Source of the DNA: Exilibacterium tricleocarpae | GTDB taxonomy: Bacteria; Pseudomonadota; Gammaproteobacteria; Pseudomonadales; Cellvibrionaceae | Assembly (NCBI RefSeq): GCF_007004655.1 | Contig: NZ_ML660088.1 | Span: forward strand, 442,166-506,165 | Direction of reading: 5' to 3' | Length of the DNA: 64,000 nt | Shown here: in pieces, positions 9,578 through 18,619 of the stretch | Layout of the letters: every line of letters starts with the position of its first letter | Position numbering within the stretch: the first letter of the stretch is position 1 | Made by a program: the position numbers and the translations under genes | The notes under the pieces: model-generated | What the model was told of the DNA's origin: nothing | The model's database searches: none | What the model saw: only the letters and a program-made list of their open reading frames with translations

Positions 9578-9743
9578 CGCTACACCTTAAATCGGGAGAC
9601 CTGGCCAGTGTAACGCCGAGGGCCCGGCTTATGAACCTAATAATGGTGATAGTGGCCGATTAGTCCGGATGATAGCCTTAGCAGACAGCGAGCCTACCGC
9701 TGACATCGCTTTTGCCAGACAAACAGGGCAATGCTGATGGCAT

Positions 9744-9783
9744 TCGCTTCAGATGCTCACTTTCGCTTAAGGTGCCTACTTTT
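9744..9783 (-). repeat. 40-bp dispersed repeat, copy 1 (inverted)
   Basis: The reverse complement, starting aaaagtaggc, matches the copies at 9931-9970 and 36965-37004 over 40 bases, at about 31 of 40 positions against the 9931 copy. It lies in the 897-base gap upstream of moxR. Confidence 0.65.
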
Positions 9784-9872
9784 AGTGAAGATGGTGCTAA
9801 AAAGATTTTGCGGCAATTTATCAACCCTCACTCGGGTCTTATCGATCTTGATTAAGAAGATCAAGGTTAAGC

Positions 9873-10037
9873 CTACCTCTGGACAGTGCTTTCAGAAACT
9901 CTCGACAGCAGGGATGCTGTCGTGACCACCAAAAGTAGGCGCCTTAAGCGAGAGTAGGCGCTTTAGGCGAGTCCCCATGGATGGGTTCATCGAGGGGACG
10001 CCTAGTCCGTGTTTCTGAAAGCACTGTCCAGAGGTAG
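9873..10037. repeat. Hairpin element with 27-bp perfect arms
   Basis: Arms at 9873-9899 and 10011-10037 are perfect inverted repeats ending in ttcagaaac/gtttctgaa. The 111-base loop begins with tctcgacagcagggatgctg, a smaller stem-loop, and later has gtcccca and gggttca. The same core with different outer arms is found at 24677-24788. A copy of the 40-base dispersed repeat (9931-9970) sits inside the loop. No coding frame is credible. It resembles REP-type or miniature mobile hairpins. Confidence 0.85.
9931..9970 (+). repeat. 40-bp dispersed repeat, copy 2
   Basis: The segment beginning aaaagtaggcgcctta lies inside the loop of the hairpin element. It is closely matched at 36965-37004 and, inverted, at 9744-9783. 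The related hairpin at 24677 lacks it, so it looks like an insertion within the loop. Confidence 0.8.
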
Positions 10038-10243
10038 ACCGGTCAATTGGCACAAATCGTCTTAATTAATCGCACTACAGGGCAATGCCATTCACGCCAG
10101 CACCAAGACGCAGCCCGCCTTTACACAAACTCCCCATTCGAAACACTTCTTTACCGTCCTTGAACCAACTTTGAGGCCAGCTCAGTAAACTGCAACACAT
10201 GGATTAACACAGCCCTGACCGCCCACAACCCGAGGATCACACT

Positions 10244-10318
10244 ATGTTTATGTCAATCGCCCTTATCGTCACCCTAGGCCTGCTCACTGCAATCGCAGCT
10301 CAGGATCTGGCGGCTTAA
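10244..10318 (+). CDS. Possible 24-residue membrane peptide
   Basis: A short frame encodes MFMSIALIVTLGLLTAIAAQ and four more residues, one continuous hydrophobic helix. CGAGG lies about eight bases before the ATG. It stands alone between the hairpin element and the convergent Lrp gene. Small single-helix proteins of this kind exist, but a chance frame cannot be excluded. Confidence 0.35.
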   Translation: MFMSIALIVTLGLLTAIAAQDLAA

Positions 10319-10474
10319 CCAGCCGCCAAAACCTTTAACGTTCGCCCTGAATAAACAGATATTAGGACCCAGCTCCAGCGGTCTGCCAACACCAGTCTTA
10401 CTCACGGCGTTTAGCGACTAACCGGCCGCCGCACAATACCGCGCAGACTCTAGCGACCAGTATCGACCAGTCCG

Positions 10475-10900
10475 CTAGCGCTCGAACTTCTTCGACAGCA
10501 CTACCGACGTCAGCGTGCGTCGCACCCCTTCCAGTTCCGCCAACCGGTCTATCTGCCGATCCAGATCGGCGGTGGTTTCCTCCTGCACCACGGCAAAGAT
10601 ATCGTATTCACCGCTGATGGAGTAAAGCGCCTTTACCGCCGGGATTTTCTCGATCTGCCTGTTTAACTGGGCCGGCTGCTTCTGATCGGTCGCAATCAGC
10701 ACATGGGCAACCACCCGGGTATTGAGATAATCCGCCGCAAAGCGGATGGTGTAGCCCTGAATAACCTGCTGCTTCTCCAGCCGGCGCATGCGCTCCTGGA
10801 CCGTCGCTCGACTGACACTTAACTTCTGTGCCAACACCGTCACACTTTCGCGGCCGTTTTCCGACAATAGCGCCAGCAGTCGCTGATCCAACTTATCCAT
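10475..10900 (-). CDS. Lrp/AsnC-family regulator
   Basis: Product of 141 residues: an N-terminal helix-turn-helix (residues 1-50, with AQKLSVSRATVQERMRRLE) and a C-terminal RAM ligand-binding domain (SGEYDIFAVV). It is divergent from the decarboxylase gene with about 125 bases between starts, so the likely target is that gene and the likely ligand an amino acid; both are inference from position. Confidence 0.92.
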   Translation of the reverse strand: MDKLDQRLLALLSENGRESVTVLAQKLSVSRATVQERMRRLEKQQVIQGYTIRFAADYLNTRVVAHVLIATDQKQPAQLNRQIEKIPAVKALYSISGEYDIFAVVQEETTADLDRQIDRLAELEGVRRTLTSVVLSKKFER

Positions 10901-11026
10901 TTATCAATCTGCCATATAAGCCTGACAATTTGCTCAAAATTATTGCACATCTTGCTCATAGTGACCATACAAATTGATACTCCCCTGTCTTACCATGGCC
11001 GGATACCCAGCTGGTCGAGGTCAAAA

Positions 11027-12181
11027 ATGGGCTGTCAAAACACTGCAACGGAGCAACACCATCCCCACCAACCCCTGGAGTTCGCCCATACCTCTCTGCT
11101 GGAGGTGCTGCGCGATGGCTATCCCGGTCCGTTTCTGCTGATGGATTCCGCCGTAGTGCGCGACCGGGCCCGCCAGTTCCACTCGGCACTGCCGAATATC
11201 GCCCCACATTTCGCGGTCAAAGCCAATCCGGACCTGCGCATCCTCAAAGCCCTGCGGGCGGAGGGGGTCAGTTTTGAAATCGCCTCGCGCCAGGAGCTGG
11301 AGTTGCTGTTGCCTCTGGGGGTGGCGCCGGCAGATATTTTTTTCAGTAATCCGGTAAAACCGCGTGAGCATATCGCCGCCGCCGCAGCCGCCGGCGTCGA
11401 GTGGTTCGCCATCGACAGCATCGAGGAGCTGCGCAAGGTCCACAGCATCAAGCCCGACGCCAAACTGTACCTGCGCATCTTTACCAGTAATGAGGGTTCA
11501 GTCTGTCCGTTGTCGGGCAAGTTCGGCGCCCACCCGGCGGAGATACGGGACATCCTCGCCGCGGCGACCGCGTTGCAGGCCGACCTGGCCGGGGTCACCT
11601 TCCATGTCGGCTCCCAGTGCACCAATATCGACAACTGGCGCATCGGTATCCGCGCCGCCCACGATGTCCTGCAGCAATTTTCCGCGGCCGGTCTGACACC
11701 GCAACTGCTCGACCTGGGTGGCGGCTTTCCGGTGCGCCTGGGCGACCCGGTGCCGGATATCACCGATATCGCCAAGGTTATCCGGGAAGAACTCGACGCC
11801 ATCGAGATGCCGCTGCGCCTGATCGCCGAACCGGGGCGTTTTCTGGTGGCGGAGGCCGGCTGTCTGGTCACCAGCGCGGTGGGCACCACGCTGCGCAACA
11901 ATGAGCGCTGGCTCTATCTGGACGCGGGGTTTTACAGCGGCCTGATGGAACTCAAAGACGGTATTCCCTATATCCTGGACACCGAGCGCAATGGCCGGCC
12001 GGTACCCTGGACCATAGCCGGCCCTACCTGCGATTCCATCGACGTCTGTTTCAAGGGTTATTTACTGCCCGACAATCTGGCCGAGGGCGACCTGATCTAC
12101 GTGCGCAGCGCCGGCGCCTACAGCAGCGCCTGCAGCACCCGCTTCAACGGCTTTCCCTCGCCGGAGGTTCTGGTTATCTGA
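11027..12181 (+). CDS. PLP-dependent decarboxylase, ornithine decarboxylase type
   Basis: Fold-type III decarboxylase of 385 residues. The PLP lysine is in HFAVKANPD (Lys65), the phosphate-binding glycine run is LDLGGGFPV, and GPTCDSIDV carries the catalytic Cys-Asp pair (Cys335, Asp336) typical of ornithine decarboxylases. The start at 11027 has GAGG at six bases; a longer frame from 10943 would begin inside the divergent promoter region. Its product would be putrescine for polyamine synthesis. Lysine or a related diamine precursor as substrate cannot be excluded. Confidence 0.9.
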   Translation: MGCQNTATEQHHPHQPLEFAHTSLLEVLRDGYPGPFLLMDSAVVRDRARQFHSALPNIAPHFAVKANPDLRILKALRAEGVSFEIASRQELELLLPLGVAPADIFFSNPVKPREHIAAAAAAGVEWFAIDSIEELRKVHSIKPDAKLYLRIFTSNEGSVCPLSGKFGAHPAEIRDILAAATALQADLAGVTFHVGSQCTNIDNWRIGIRAAHDVLQQFSAAGLTPQLLDLGGGFPVRLGDPVPDITDIAKVIREELDAIEMPLRLIAEPGRFLVAEAGCLVTSAVGTTLRNNERWLYLDAGFYSGLMELKDGIPYILDTERNGRPVPWTIAGPTCDSIDVCFKGYLLPDNLAEGDLIYVRSAGAYSSACSTRFNGFPSPEVLVI

Positions 12182-12418
12182 GCCGCACCTGCAAGCCGAT
12201 CTTTCAAGCAGCCCCCTCAAGCGGCAGCCAAACTGTATGGTCCGCAGCGATCGGCACTAATAAACCGGCACCTATAACGGTTTGAACTAAGCAAACCGGC
12301 GGCGGCCATTATACTTAAAACACGAGTGCGTTAACTATGCAGGCCGCCGCAGTCACGGGCCGGCAACCAACGCAACCACCGTGACCGGAGCGGCCGTATT
12401 TTTGCGGGAGATTTGGCC

Positions 12419-12919
12419 GTGGGCATCGCCATCACACTGAAAAACTACCTTCAAGCCAATCGCGTGGCTTTCGATTTGCTCCACCATCACTATGCGGAGG
12501 GTTCACACAATACCGCCTGCGCCGCGCGCATACCGTCGCGCAGCCTCGCCAAAGCCGTGGTGTTTCGGGATGAGGACTTCTACTACACCCTGGCGGTAAT
12601 TCCCTCGGACAGGAAGGTCCGCCGCCACACGCTCAACCAGATCTTCGACCGCCACCTGGAACTGGCCGACGAGGAGGAACTGGACCGGTTATTCAGCGAC
12701 TGCGCCCGCGGCGCCGTGCCGGCCCTGGGTCAGGCCTACGGCGTCAACGTCATCTGGGACGAGCAGTTGCTGGACGTGGACGATATCTGGATGCAGGCGG
12801 GCGATCACGAGCACCTGATCCATATCAGCCGGCGCCAGTTCGAAATCTTGATGGAAACAACCCTGCGGGAAAAGTTCAGTGCCGAGGCGCCGGGACCGGC
12901 GTTAAAAAAAGCCGGTTGA
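12419..12919 (+). CDS. YbaK/ProX-type aminoacyl-tRNA deacylase domain protein
   Basis: A single YbaK/EbsC domain of 166 residues that probably hydrolyses mischarged tRNA. AKAVVFRDEDFYYTLAVIPSDRKV carries the conserved lysine that positions the substrate. GTG at 12419 has GGGAG at eight bases; the TTG at 12413 is too close to the ribosome site. The C-terminal 45 residues extend beyond the usual domain. The substrate amino acid is not predictable from sequence alone. Confidence 0.82.
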   Translation: MGIAITLKNYLQANRVAFDLLHHHYAEGSHNTACAARIPSRSLAKAVVFRDEDFYYTLAVIPSDRKVRRHTLNQIFDRHLELADEEELDRLFSDCARGAVPALGQAYGVNVIWDEQLLDVDDIWMQAGDHEHLIHISRRQFEILMETTLREKFSAEAPGPALKKAG

Positions 12920-12971
12920 TCAAAACGCAGAAGGCGGTATAGGGGGAGAGACAGGCAATTGCAGCGAAAGA

Positions 12972-12989
12972 CGCCCCCGAGCGGGAGCG
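12972..12989 (-). terminator. Possible terminator after exbD
   Basis: Seven-base GC-rich stem (cgccccc with gggagcg, one G-T pair) and four-base loop, followed on the minus strand by tctttcg. The T-run is short, so termination is uncertain. Confidence 0.35.
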
Positions 12990-13008
12990 CCCCTGCGCAG
13001 ACGCGGCG

Positions 13009-13422
13009 CTACTGCATGGCCACCAGGGATACCTGGTTGACACCCGCCTCGCGGGCGGCGTCGGCAATCGCCACAAAGGTGGCGGCTTCGGACTCTTCGT
13101 CAGCTTTGACAATCACGATACCATTGGGAAACTCGGCGTGCAGGCGCTCGATATTGGCGCGCACAGCCCGTGCATCGATGCGCCGCTGCTCCAACCAGAT
13201 CTCGTTGGTAGCGGTGACGGTAATCAGGATATTCTGCTCATCGGGATTGGGCGGCGGCGGGTTTTCCTGCTCTTCCGGCACATTCAGATCAATTACGGAT
13301 TCTTTAATAAAGGATGCCGTCACGATAAAGAAGATCAGCATAATAAAGACGACGTCCAACATTGGGGTCAAGTCGATATCAGAGCTATCATCGCCATCTT
13401 TACGACTCTTTTTTCGGCTCAC
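13009..13422 (-). CDS. exbD: ExbD/TolR-family biopolymer transport protein
   Basis: Inner-membrane protein of 137 residues that uses proton-motive force together with ExbB to energise TonB or related systems. One N-terminal helix (LDVVFIMLIFFIVTASF) carries the conserved aspartate in DLTPMLDVVF; the periplasmic part contains VIVKADEE. GTG at 13422 has GGGG eight bases upstream. No exbB or tonB is adjacent; the gene is alone between two unrelated genes. The 279 bases upstream show no other gene. Confidence 0.92.
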   Translation of the reverse strand: MSRKKSRKDGDDSSDIDLTPMLDVVFIMLIFFIVTASFIKESVIDLNVPEEQENPPPPNPDEQNILITVTATNEIWLEQRRIDARAVRANIERLHAEFPNGIVIVKADEESEAATFVAIADAAREAGVNQVSLVAMQ

Positions 13423-13701
13423 AATAGTGTCCCCTTACAATCTTTAAAAAAGTTATTCGAATTTTAAAGGCGGTAATCTTACCCTGTCTGACGCTACAAC
13501 ACTATTCTTGATTAATGCCTTTGACACCGCCAGCGCCTTAATTGCTTAAAAAACAAACGTTTTATTCCCACCCACTGCCGCTGCCCGCTCAAGGAGCGGA
13601 TATGACCGACAAGACAAGCTGCCACCGATAGTACATTTGTGCAATCTCTGTTAGTCTGCGGCCATCCTATCCCATAAATCCGGCAGCGGACGGAGGCCAA
13701 T

Positions 13702-15150
13702 ATGACATCAACGGCTGGCGTGACCGAAGCAACCAGAGAAAAAGTGACCGAGATAGCACAATCCAGTCAAGTTAGCGAAATGTTTAACCGCCAGCGCGAC
13801 GCCTATTTCAATAACCCCTACCCCACCCTTGAGGAACGCCGCCGCCATCTGCTGGCGCTGGAAAACCTGCTGCGGGACAATCAGGATGCCATCGCCGAGG
13901 CGATCGACAAGGATTTCGGCGGGCGCTCCGTGCATGAAACCCAGGCGCTGGAGCTGTTCAGTTCCATCGACGGGCTGCGCGACTGCCGCAAGAAGCTGAA
14001 AAAGTGGATGAAACCCCAGCGCCGCCAGGTATCCATCTGGTTCGCCGGGGCCAGCAATACCGTGCTGCCGCAACCGAAAGGCGTGGTGGGCATCGTGGTG
14101 CCCTGGAACTATCCGCTGTTTTTATCGATGGGCCCCATCGCCAATGCACTGGCGGCCGGTAACCGCTGCCTTGTCAAAATGGCGGCCAATTCCCAGCACC
14201 TGTGCCGGCTGTTGGCGGAGCTGGTGGCGGAAAAGCTGCCGCCGGAGACCCTAACGTTCCTGCCAGGTGTCTCCGCCGCGGAATTTACCGACCACCCTTT
14301 CGATCACTTGATCTTTACCGGCTCTCCCGGTGTGGGCAAAACGGTTATGAAAAAGGCGGCCGAATTTCTCACCCCCGTCACCCTGGAGCTGGGCGGAAAA
14401 TCACCGACGATTATCGCCGAGGACTTCGATATCAAGGCGGCGGCCGAGCGTATCGTGCAGTCCAAACTGTACAATGCCGGCCAGACCTGCGTGGCGCCGG
14501 ATTACCTGTTCGTGCCCAGGCACCGGGTCGACGAGTTTATCGAGCAGGCCCGCCGCGTGGTCGCCAAGCGCTACGGCCGGCTGGAAACACCGGACTACAC
14601 CGCGATTATCGACACCCGGGCTTACAGCCGACTACTGCAGACACTGGATGACGCCGAGCGCAAGGGCGCCCGTCCGATCAGCCTGCTGGAAGGGGTACAG
14701 CCCGACAACGACCTGCAGAAAATCCCACCCACCCTGTTACTCGATGTCGGCGACGATATGACCGTTATGCAGGAGGAAATTTTCGGCCCGCTGCTGCCGA
14801 TCAAACCCTATGAGAACCTCGACGATGTGCTGGCGTTTATCAACGCAAAAGAGCGGCCGCTCGCGCTCTACCTGTTCAGCAACGATAAAAAACTACAGCA
14901 GCAGGTGCTGACCAACACGATCTCGGGCGGCGTCTGCATTAACGACTGTATGATGCATCCGGCCCAACACGATCTGCCTTTCGGCGGTATCGGCAACAGC
15001 GGCATGGGCCATTACCACGGCTATGAGGGTTTTGTGGAGTTTTCCAAATTGCGCCCTGTATTCAAACAGGCCAGGCTGCCCGGCGCTGCTCTGCTGGCGC
15101 CGCCCTACGGCAAGCTGTTCGATTTCCTTTATAAACTGATGGTGAAGTAG
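13702..15150 (+). CDS. Aldehyde dehydrogenase, coniferyl-aldehyde type
   Basis: NAD(P)-dependent aldehyde dehydrogenase of 482 residues. It has VVPWNYPLFLSMGPI (cofactor binding), FTGSPGVGKTVM, the catalytic glutamate in LELGGKSPT, the catalytic cysteine in GQTCVAPDY and EEIFGPLLPI. The C-terminus ends in a hydrophobic segment (PYGKLFDFLYKLMVK) as in coniferyl-aldehyde and long-chain aldehyde dehydrogenases. Substrate is inferred from similarity only. Confidence 0.9.
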   Translation: MTSTAGVTEATREKVTEIAQSSQVSEMFNRQRDAYFNNPYPTLEERRRHLLALENLLRDNQDAIAEAIDKDFGGRSVHETQALELFSSIDGLRDCRKKLKKWMKPQRRQVSIWFAGASNTVLPQPKGVVGIVVPWNYPLFLSMGPIANALAAGNRCLVKMAANSQHLCRLLAELVAEKLPPETLTFLPGVSAAEFTDHPFDHLIFTGSPGVGKTVMKKAAEFLTPVTLELGGKSPTIIAEDFDIKAAAERIVQSKLYNAGQTCVAPDYLFVPRHRVDEFIEQARRVVAKRYGRLETPDYTAIIDTRAYSRLLQTLDDAERKGARPISLLEGVQPDNDLQKIPPTLLLDVGDDMTVMQEEIFGPLLPIKPYENLDDVLAFINAKERPLALYLFSNDKKLQQQVLTNTISGGVCINDCMMHPAQHDLPFGGIGNSGMGHYHGYEGFVEFSKLRPVFKQARLPGAALLAPPYGKLFDFLYKLMVK

Positions 15151-15193
15151 GGCCTGTTTACACTAAAAGCATCGCCATTCCAGACGTCCCCGG

Positions 15194-16291
15194 CTAAAAC
15201 AACTGGAGCTGGAGTTCGCGGGCAGGCGGCGCGGTAAATTGCGAACAGTCGAGTTCCCACTCCCGCCGCGGGACCAGCCCGAGTTTTTTACGGGCCAGTG
15301 CGAAACGTTTGGCAATCAGTTCCGCATACACACCGGTGCCGCGCATGCGGGTGCCGTAGGCCGACTGGTAATCCGCACCGCCGCGACTCTGCCGTATCAG
15401 GCTGATCACATGCTCGGCCCGCTGCGGATAATGCGCCCGCAACCACTCGTAAAACAACGACTTCACTTCCAGCGGCAGGCGCAGCAGAATATAGTTGGCC
15501 GACAGTGCCCCGGCGGCGCTGCAACGCCGCAGCAGAGTCTCAATTTCCGCATCGTTGATCATCGGGATAATCGGCGCCATCAGCACGCCGGTGGGAACGC
15601 CTTCGCCGCGCAGTTGCTCGACCAGCTTGAGCCGGGCCTGCGGCGCGGCGGCGCGGGGTTCCAGCCGCCGTTTCAATTCGCTGTCGAGGGTGGTGACACT
15701 GATCATCACCGAACACAAGCGCCGCTTTGCCATGGCGCCGAGCAGATCGATATCCCGCTCGATCAGGCCGCCCTTGGTGACAATCGACACGGGGTGGCGC
15801 CGGGCATACAGCAATTCCAGCAACTTGCGGGTCACCTGGTAAAACTTCTCTATGGGTTGATAGGGGTCGGTATTGGTGCCAAACACCAGCGGCTTACACC
15901 GATAGCCCGGGTGGCGCAACTGTTGCTCCAGCAGTTCGACCGCATTGGCTTTGTAGAACAGCTTGGTTTCAAAATCGAGCCCGGGAGACAAATCCCAATA
16001 GGCGTGGGTCGGCCTGGCAAAACAATAAACACACCCGTGCTCGCAACCGCGATAGGGGTTGATCGACTGATCGAAGGGCACATCCGGCGATCCGTTGCGG
16101 GCGATGATGCTCTTGGCGTACTCGGGCCGTACATCTGTGGCAACCGAAGTCTCCGCCGCCGGCGAACACCAGCCGTCGTCTTCCCGCAAGGTGTGATAGC
16201 GATCAAACCGCTTGGCCGGGTTGGACAGGGCGCCGCGCCCTTTCAACGGCCGCCCGGCACCGGCGTCATCACTGCCATTGGGAGTCGTCAT
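15194..16291 (-). CDS. Radical SAM protein, PA0069 family
   Basis: Product of about 365 residues from ATG 16291 (frame open to 16342). The 4Fe-4S motif is CEHGCVYC (CX3CX2C), preceded by NPYRG. GTNTDPYQPIEK and SIVTKG are typical of the SplB-like PA0069 group. Function is unknown for the family. It follows the DUF898 gene on the same strand after about 170 bases. The C-terminal segment is long and basic. Confidence 0.88.
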   Translation of the reverse strand: MTTPNGSDDAGAGRPLKGRGALSNPAKRFDRYHTLREDDGWCSPAAETSVATDVRPEYAKSIIARNGSPDVPFDQSINPYRGCEHGCVYCFARPTHAYWDLSPGLDFETKLFYKANAVELLEQQLRHPGYRCKPLVFGTNTDPYQPIEKFYQVTRKLLELLYARRHPVSIVTKGGLIERDIDLLGAMAKRRLCSVMISVTTLDSELKRRLEPRAAAPQARLKLVEQLRGEGVPTGVLMAPIIPMINDAEIETLLRRCSAAGALSANYILLRLPLEVKSLFYEWLRAHYPQRAEHVISLIRQSRGGADYQSAYGTRMRGTGVYAELIAKRFALARKKLGLVPRREWELDCSQFTAPPARELQLQLF

Positions 16292-16460
16292 TGCGGACTT
16301 GTTCGCTGGTAGAGGATTATCATCACGGACACCCTGAAACACTGTATAAATAAACAGTATATGAGTCTTGCGATAATATGCAATCCCATTCCTTGAGCCG
16401 GCGTAGAATTAATAAGGCGGTGATAGTCCGGCGTTTATCGCAACCCGCTATAACACCGAT

Positions 16461-17840
16461 TCACGACGGCATCAAAGTCCGCCGATCAACCGCCAAACCC
16501 ACCTGCTCCAATTCCAATGCCACAAAGCGGTCGGTGTCGGCGGCGGTCGCCACCTGCAGATGATCGCACCGGTATCGCCACGACCAGACCCGCGCCCAGG
16601 GCAGGAACAAGCCCAGCGAAAAGACCACCGCCACGGCATTGGCAAGCACCCTCAGGGCATAGAAAACCCTATCATCGGCAACATCGAAGCGGTGCCCGTC
16701 AAGCGCCGCGGCCCGCAACAGGGCATTGCCGTGGCCGACAGCGCAGTGAGAAAAGACGATCACGTAAACAGCGACCGCCAGCAGCAGCCCCGCGGCGCCG
16801 GCGACCAGCGACATCACGGCCAGGCCACAGAGCAGGCCGGCCGCCGTGGCGAACACCGAAAGCCGGTAAAAAGAGGCCGGCGTGGCATTGAATTCGAAGC
16901 GCCGCAGGCCGTAAAGGTAATTGCGGATCAAAAAACCCTGCTGCCGGTGAACAGCCGCGGGTGCCAGCACCCCCAGCGTCACCAGTGCCAGCAGCGGCCA
17001 GCCCAGAAACGCCCGGCCGGCCTCCAGCGCCGATCCCCGGAAGCCGAAGCGGATATTGCGATAGGCGCTGTTGTGAGCATTAAACGCCAGCGATCGAACC
17101 AGCAGCCAGGGCGCGAGTACCACCAGTCCCGCCAGCAACACCAAGCCGAGGGCCTGGGACACAGTTAAGGCCAACACCACGGCGGCAATCGCGGCCGTGA
17201 CAGCAATACGACTTTTGAGAATGCTGAGCGGGCTGGCCAGATACTCAAACGACATGTCGTCCAACCGGGTGCGCTCATAGACATAGCACTTGCGCCTGAC
17301 CTTGGCCCAGGCCGAATAGATGCCCAGTGTCACCAGGGTCAACAAGAGATCGGTCAACCATACCTTGAAGTAGTCATTGCCGGCGCCGCTGAAACTAAAG
17401 CGCAGGTGGCGTTCCTGCAGTCCCAATGTCACCGGCTCGGCCCGATCCGTAACGACAGTCGCCGCGGGTTGTTGTGCAGGTGGTGCGTCAGGCTGCGGAT
17501 CGGGTGGTGCGTCAGGCGGCAGTTCAGGTGGCGGCGCCGAAGGCAGCACAGCCGGGGCGACGTCGGCCGCGGCAATCGGGTCGGCCGGCGCCAGTCGGCC
17601 AAACGGCAGATGCGGCTCGATGGCGACCAGCACACCAATCTCAGCCAACGCCGTGCAGAATTTTTCCGCGCCCGATTCATCGAGGTCAGATTTCAGCGTC
17701 AACTGCTCGGCTGAGAAAATGCGCTCCAGGGTTTTGCGGGTGACCGGAAAGAGTTCCGCAAACCGGCGTTTCACCTTATCGCGATCGAAACCGTCGACAG
17801 TTTCCCCGTAGAATACAATATCGAAACGAGCCTCGGGCAT
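16461..17840 (-). CDS. DUF898 (YjgN-like) membrane protein with N-terminal extension
   Basis: Product of 459 residues. Residues 1-75 form a small soluble domain (ARFDIVFYGETVDGF); residues about 85-130 are a Pro-Ala-rich linker; the rest is a DUF898 domain with about six to eight hydrophobic segments and the family pattern LGIYSAWAKVRRKCY and LPWARVWSWRY. Start is ATG 17840 with GGGAGG upstream; the longer frame to 18062 overlaps moeB and is rejected. It follows moeB by 14 bases, so it belongs to the hemA operon. Function unknown. Confidence 0.85.
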   Translation of the reverse strand: MPEARFDIVFYGETVDGFDRDKVKRRFAELFPVTRKTLERIFSAEQLTLKSDLDESGAEKFCTALAEIGVLVAIEPHLPFGRLAPADPIAAADVAPAVLPSAPPPELPPDAPPDPQPDAPPAQQPAATVVTDRAEPVTLGLQERHLRFSFSGAGNDYFKVWLTDLLLTLVTLGIYSAWAKVRRKCYVYERTRLDDMSFEYLASPLSILKSRIAVTAAIAAVVLALTVSQALGLVLLAGLVVLAPWLLVRSLAFNAHNSAYRNIRFGFRGSALEAGRAFLGWPLLALVTLGVLAPAAVHRQQGFLIRNYLYGLRRFEFNATPASFYRLSVFATAAGLLCGLAVMSLVAGAAGLLLAVAVYVIVFSHCAVGHGNALLRAAALDGHRFDVADDRVFYALRVLANAVAVVFSLGLFLPWARVWSWRYRCDHLQVATAADTDRFVALELEQVGLAVDRRTLMPS

Positions 17841-17854
17841 CGCGCCTCCCGTTG

Positions 17855-18613
17855 TTATGTTTTCAGCTCCGCGCCGGCGCACACCGGGCACTGTCGGTCG
17901 CGCGCCAGCTTGAGCTGGGTCCACACCATGGCCTTGGCGTCGAGTATCAGCAGGCGCCCCACCAGGCACTCGCCGAAACCGACCAACAGTTTGATGGTTT
18001 CCAGCGCCTGCACCGAGCCCACGATACCGACCAGCGGTGCCAACACCCCGCTTTCGGCACAACTGAGATTTTCATCTTCCGCCACATCATAAAGACAGCG
18101 GTAACAGGGCGCCCCGTCCACCCGGGCATCAAATACTGCCACCTGGCCCTCGAGCCGGATCGCGGCACCGGAGACCAGCGGGGTTTTTTGCGCCACGCAG
18201 GCCCGGTTCAGCGCAAAGCGGGTAGTGAAGTTGTCCGAACAGTCCACTACTACATCGGCAGTGCCCACTTCCGCCAGCAGCCGCTGCTCGCTCAAGCGGC
18301 ACTCGAGCGCCACAATATCGACCGCCGGATTGAGTTCGCGCAGCGTGGCCGCCGCCGATTCCACCTTGGCCGCGCCGATGCGCGCGGTGCGATGGACGAT
18401 CTGGCGCTGCAGGTTACTCAAATCAACCCGGTCAAAATCCGCCAGGACCAGGCTGCCCACTCCCGCCGCCGCCAGATACATGGCCACCGGACTGCCGAGG
18501 CCACCCAATCCCACCACCAGCACTCGCGCGGCGAGCAGCTTTTCCTGTCCCTGGAGATCGATCTCCGGCAACATAATCTGGCGGCTGTAACGTAATAGTT
18601 CGTCGTCGTTCAT
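17855..18613 (-). CDS. moeB: MoeB/ThiF-family adenylyltransferase
   Basis: Activates the C-terminus of a small sulfur carrier (MoaD or ThiS type) by adenylation. The 252-residue product has the ATP loop VLVVGLGGLGSPVAMYLAAAG, the catalytic aspartate region VVDCSDNF, and zinc cysteines in CYRC and CPVC. It sits six bases after prmC. The hemA-prfA-prmC-moeB order is common in gammaproteobacteria. Confidence 0.92.
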   Translation of the reverse strand: MNDDELLRYSRQIMLPEIDLQGQEKLLAARVLVVGLGGLGSPVAMYLAAAGVGSLVLADFDRVDLSNLQRQIVHRTARIGAAKVESAAATLRELNPAVDIVALECRLSEQRLLAEVGTADVVVDCSDNFTTRFALNRACVAQKTPLVSGAAIRLEGQVAVFDARVDGAPCYRCLYDVAEDENLSCAESGVLAPLVGIVGSVQALETIKLLVGFGECLVGRLLILDAKAMVWTQLKLARDRQCPVCAGAELKT

Positions 18614-18619
18614 GGCTTT

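Noticed and set aside
9731..9925. 64-codon frame upstream of the hairpin element
   Set aside because: It runs across the 40-base repeat and into the hairpin arm; nothing in it looks like a protein.
16461..18062. 533-codon version of the DUF898 gene
   Set aside because: The first 74 codons overlap moeB and are Arg/Gly-rich shadow; ATG 17840 has a strong ribosome site.
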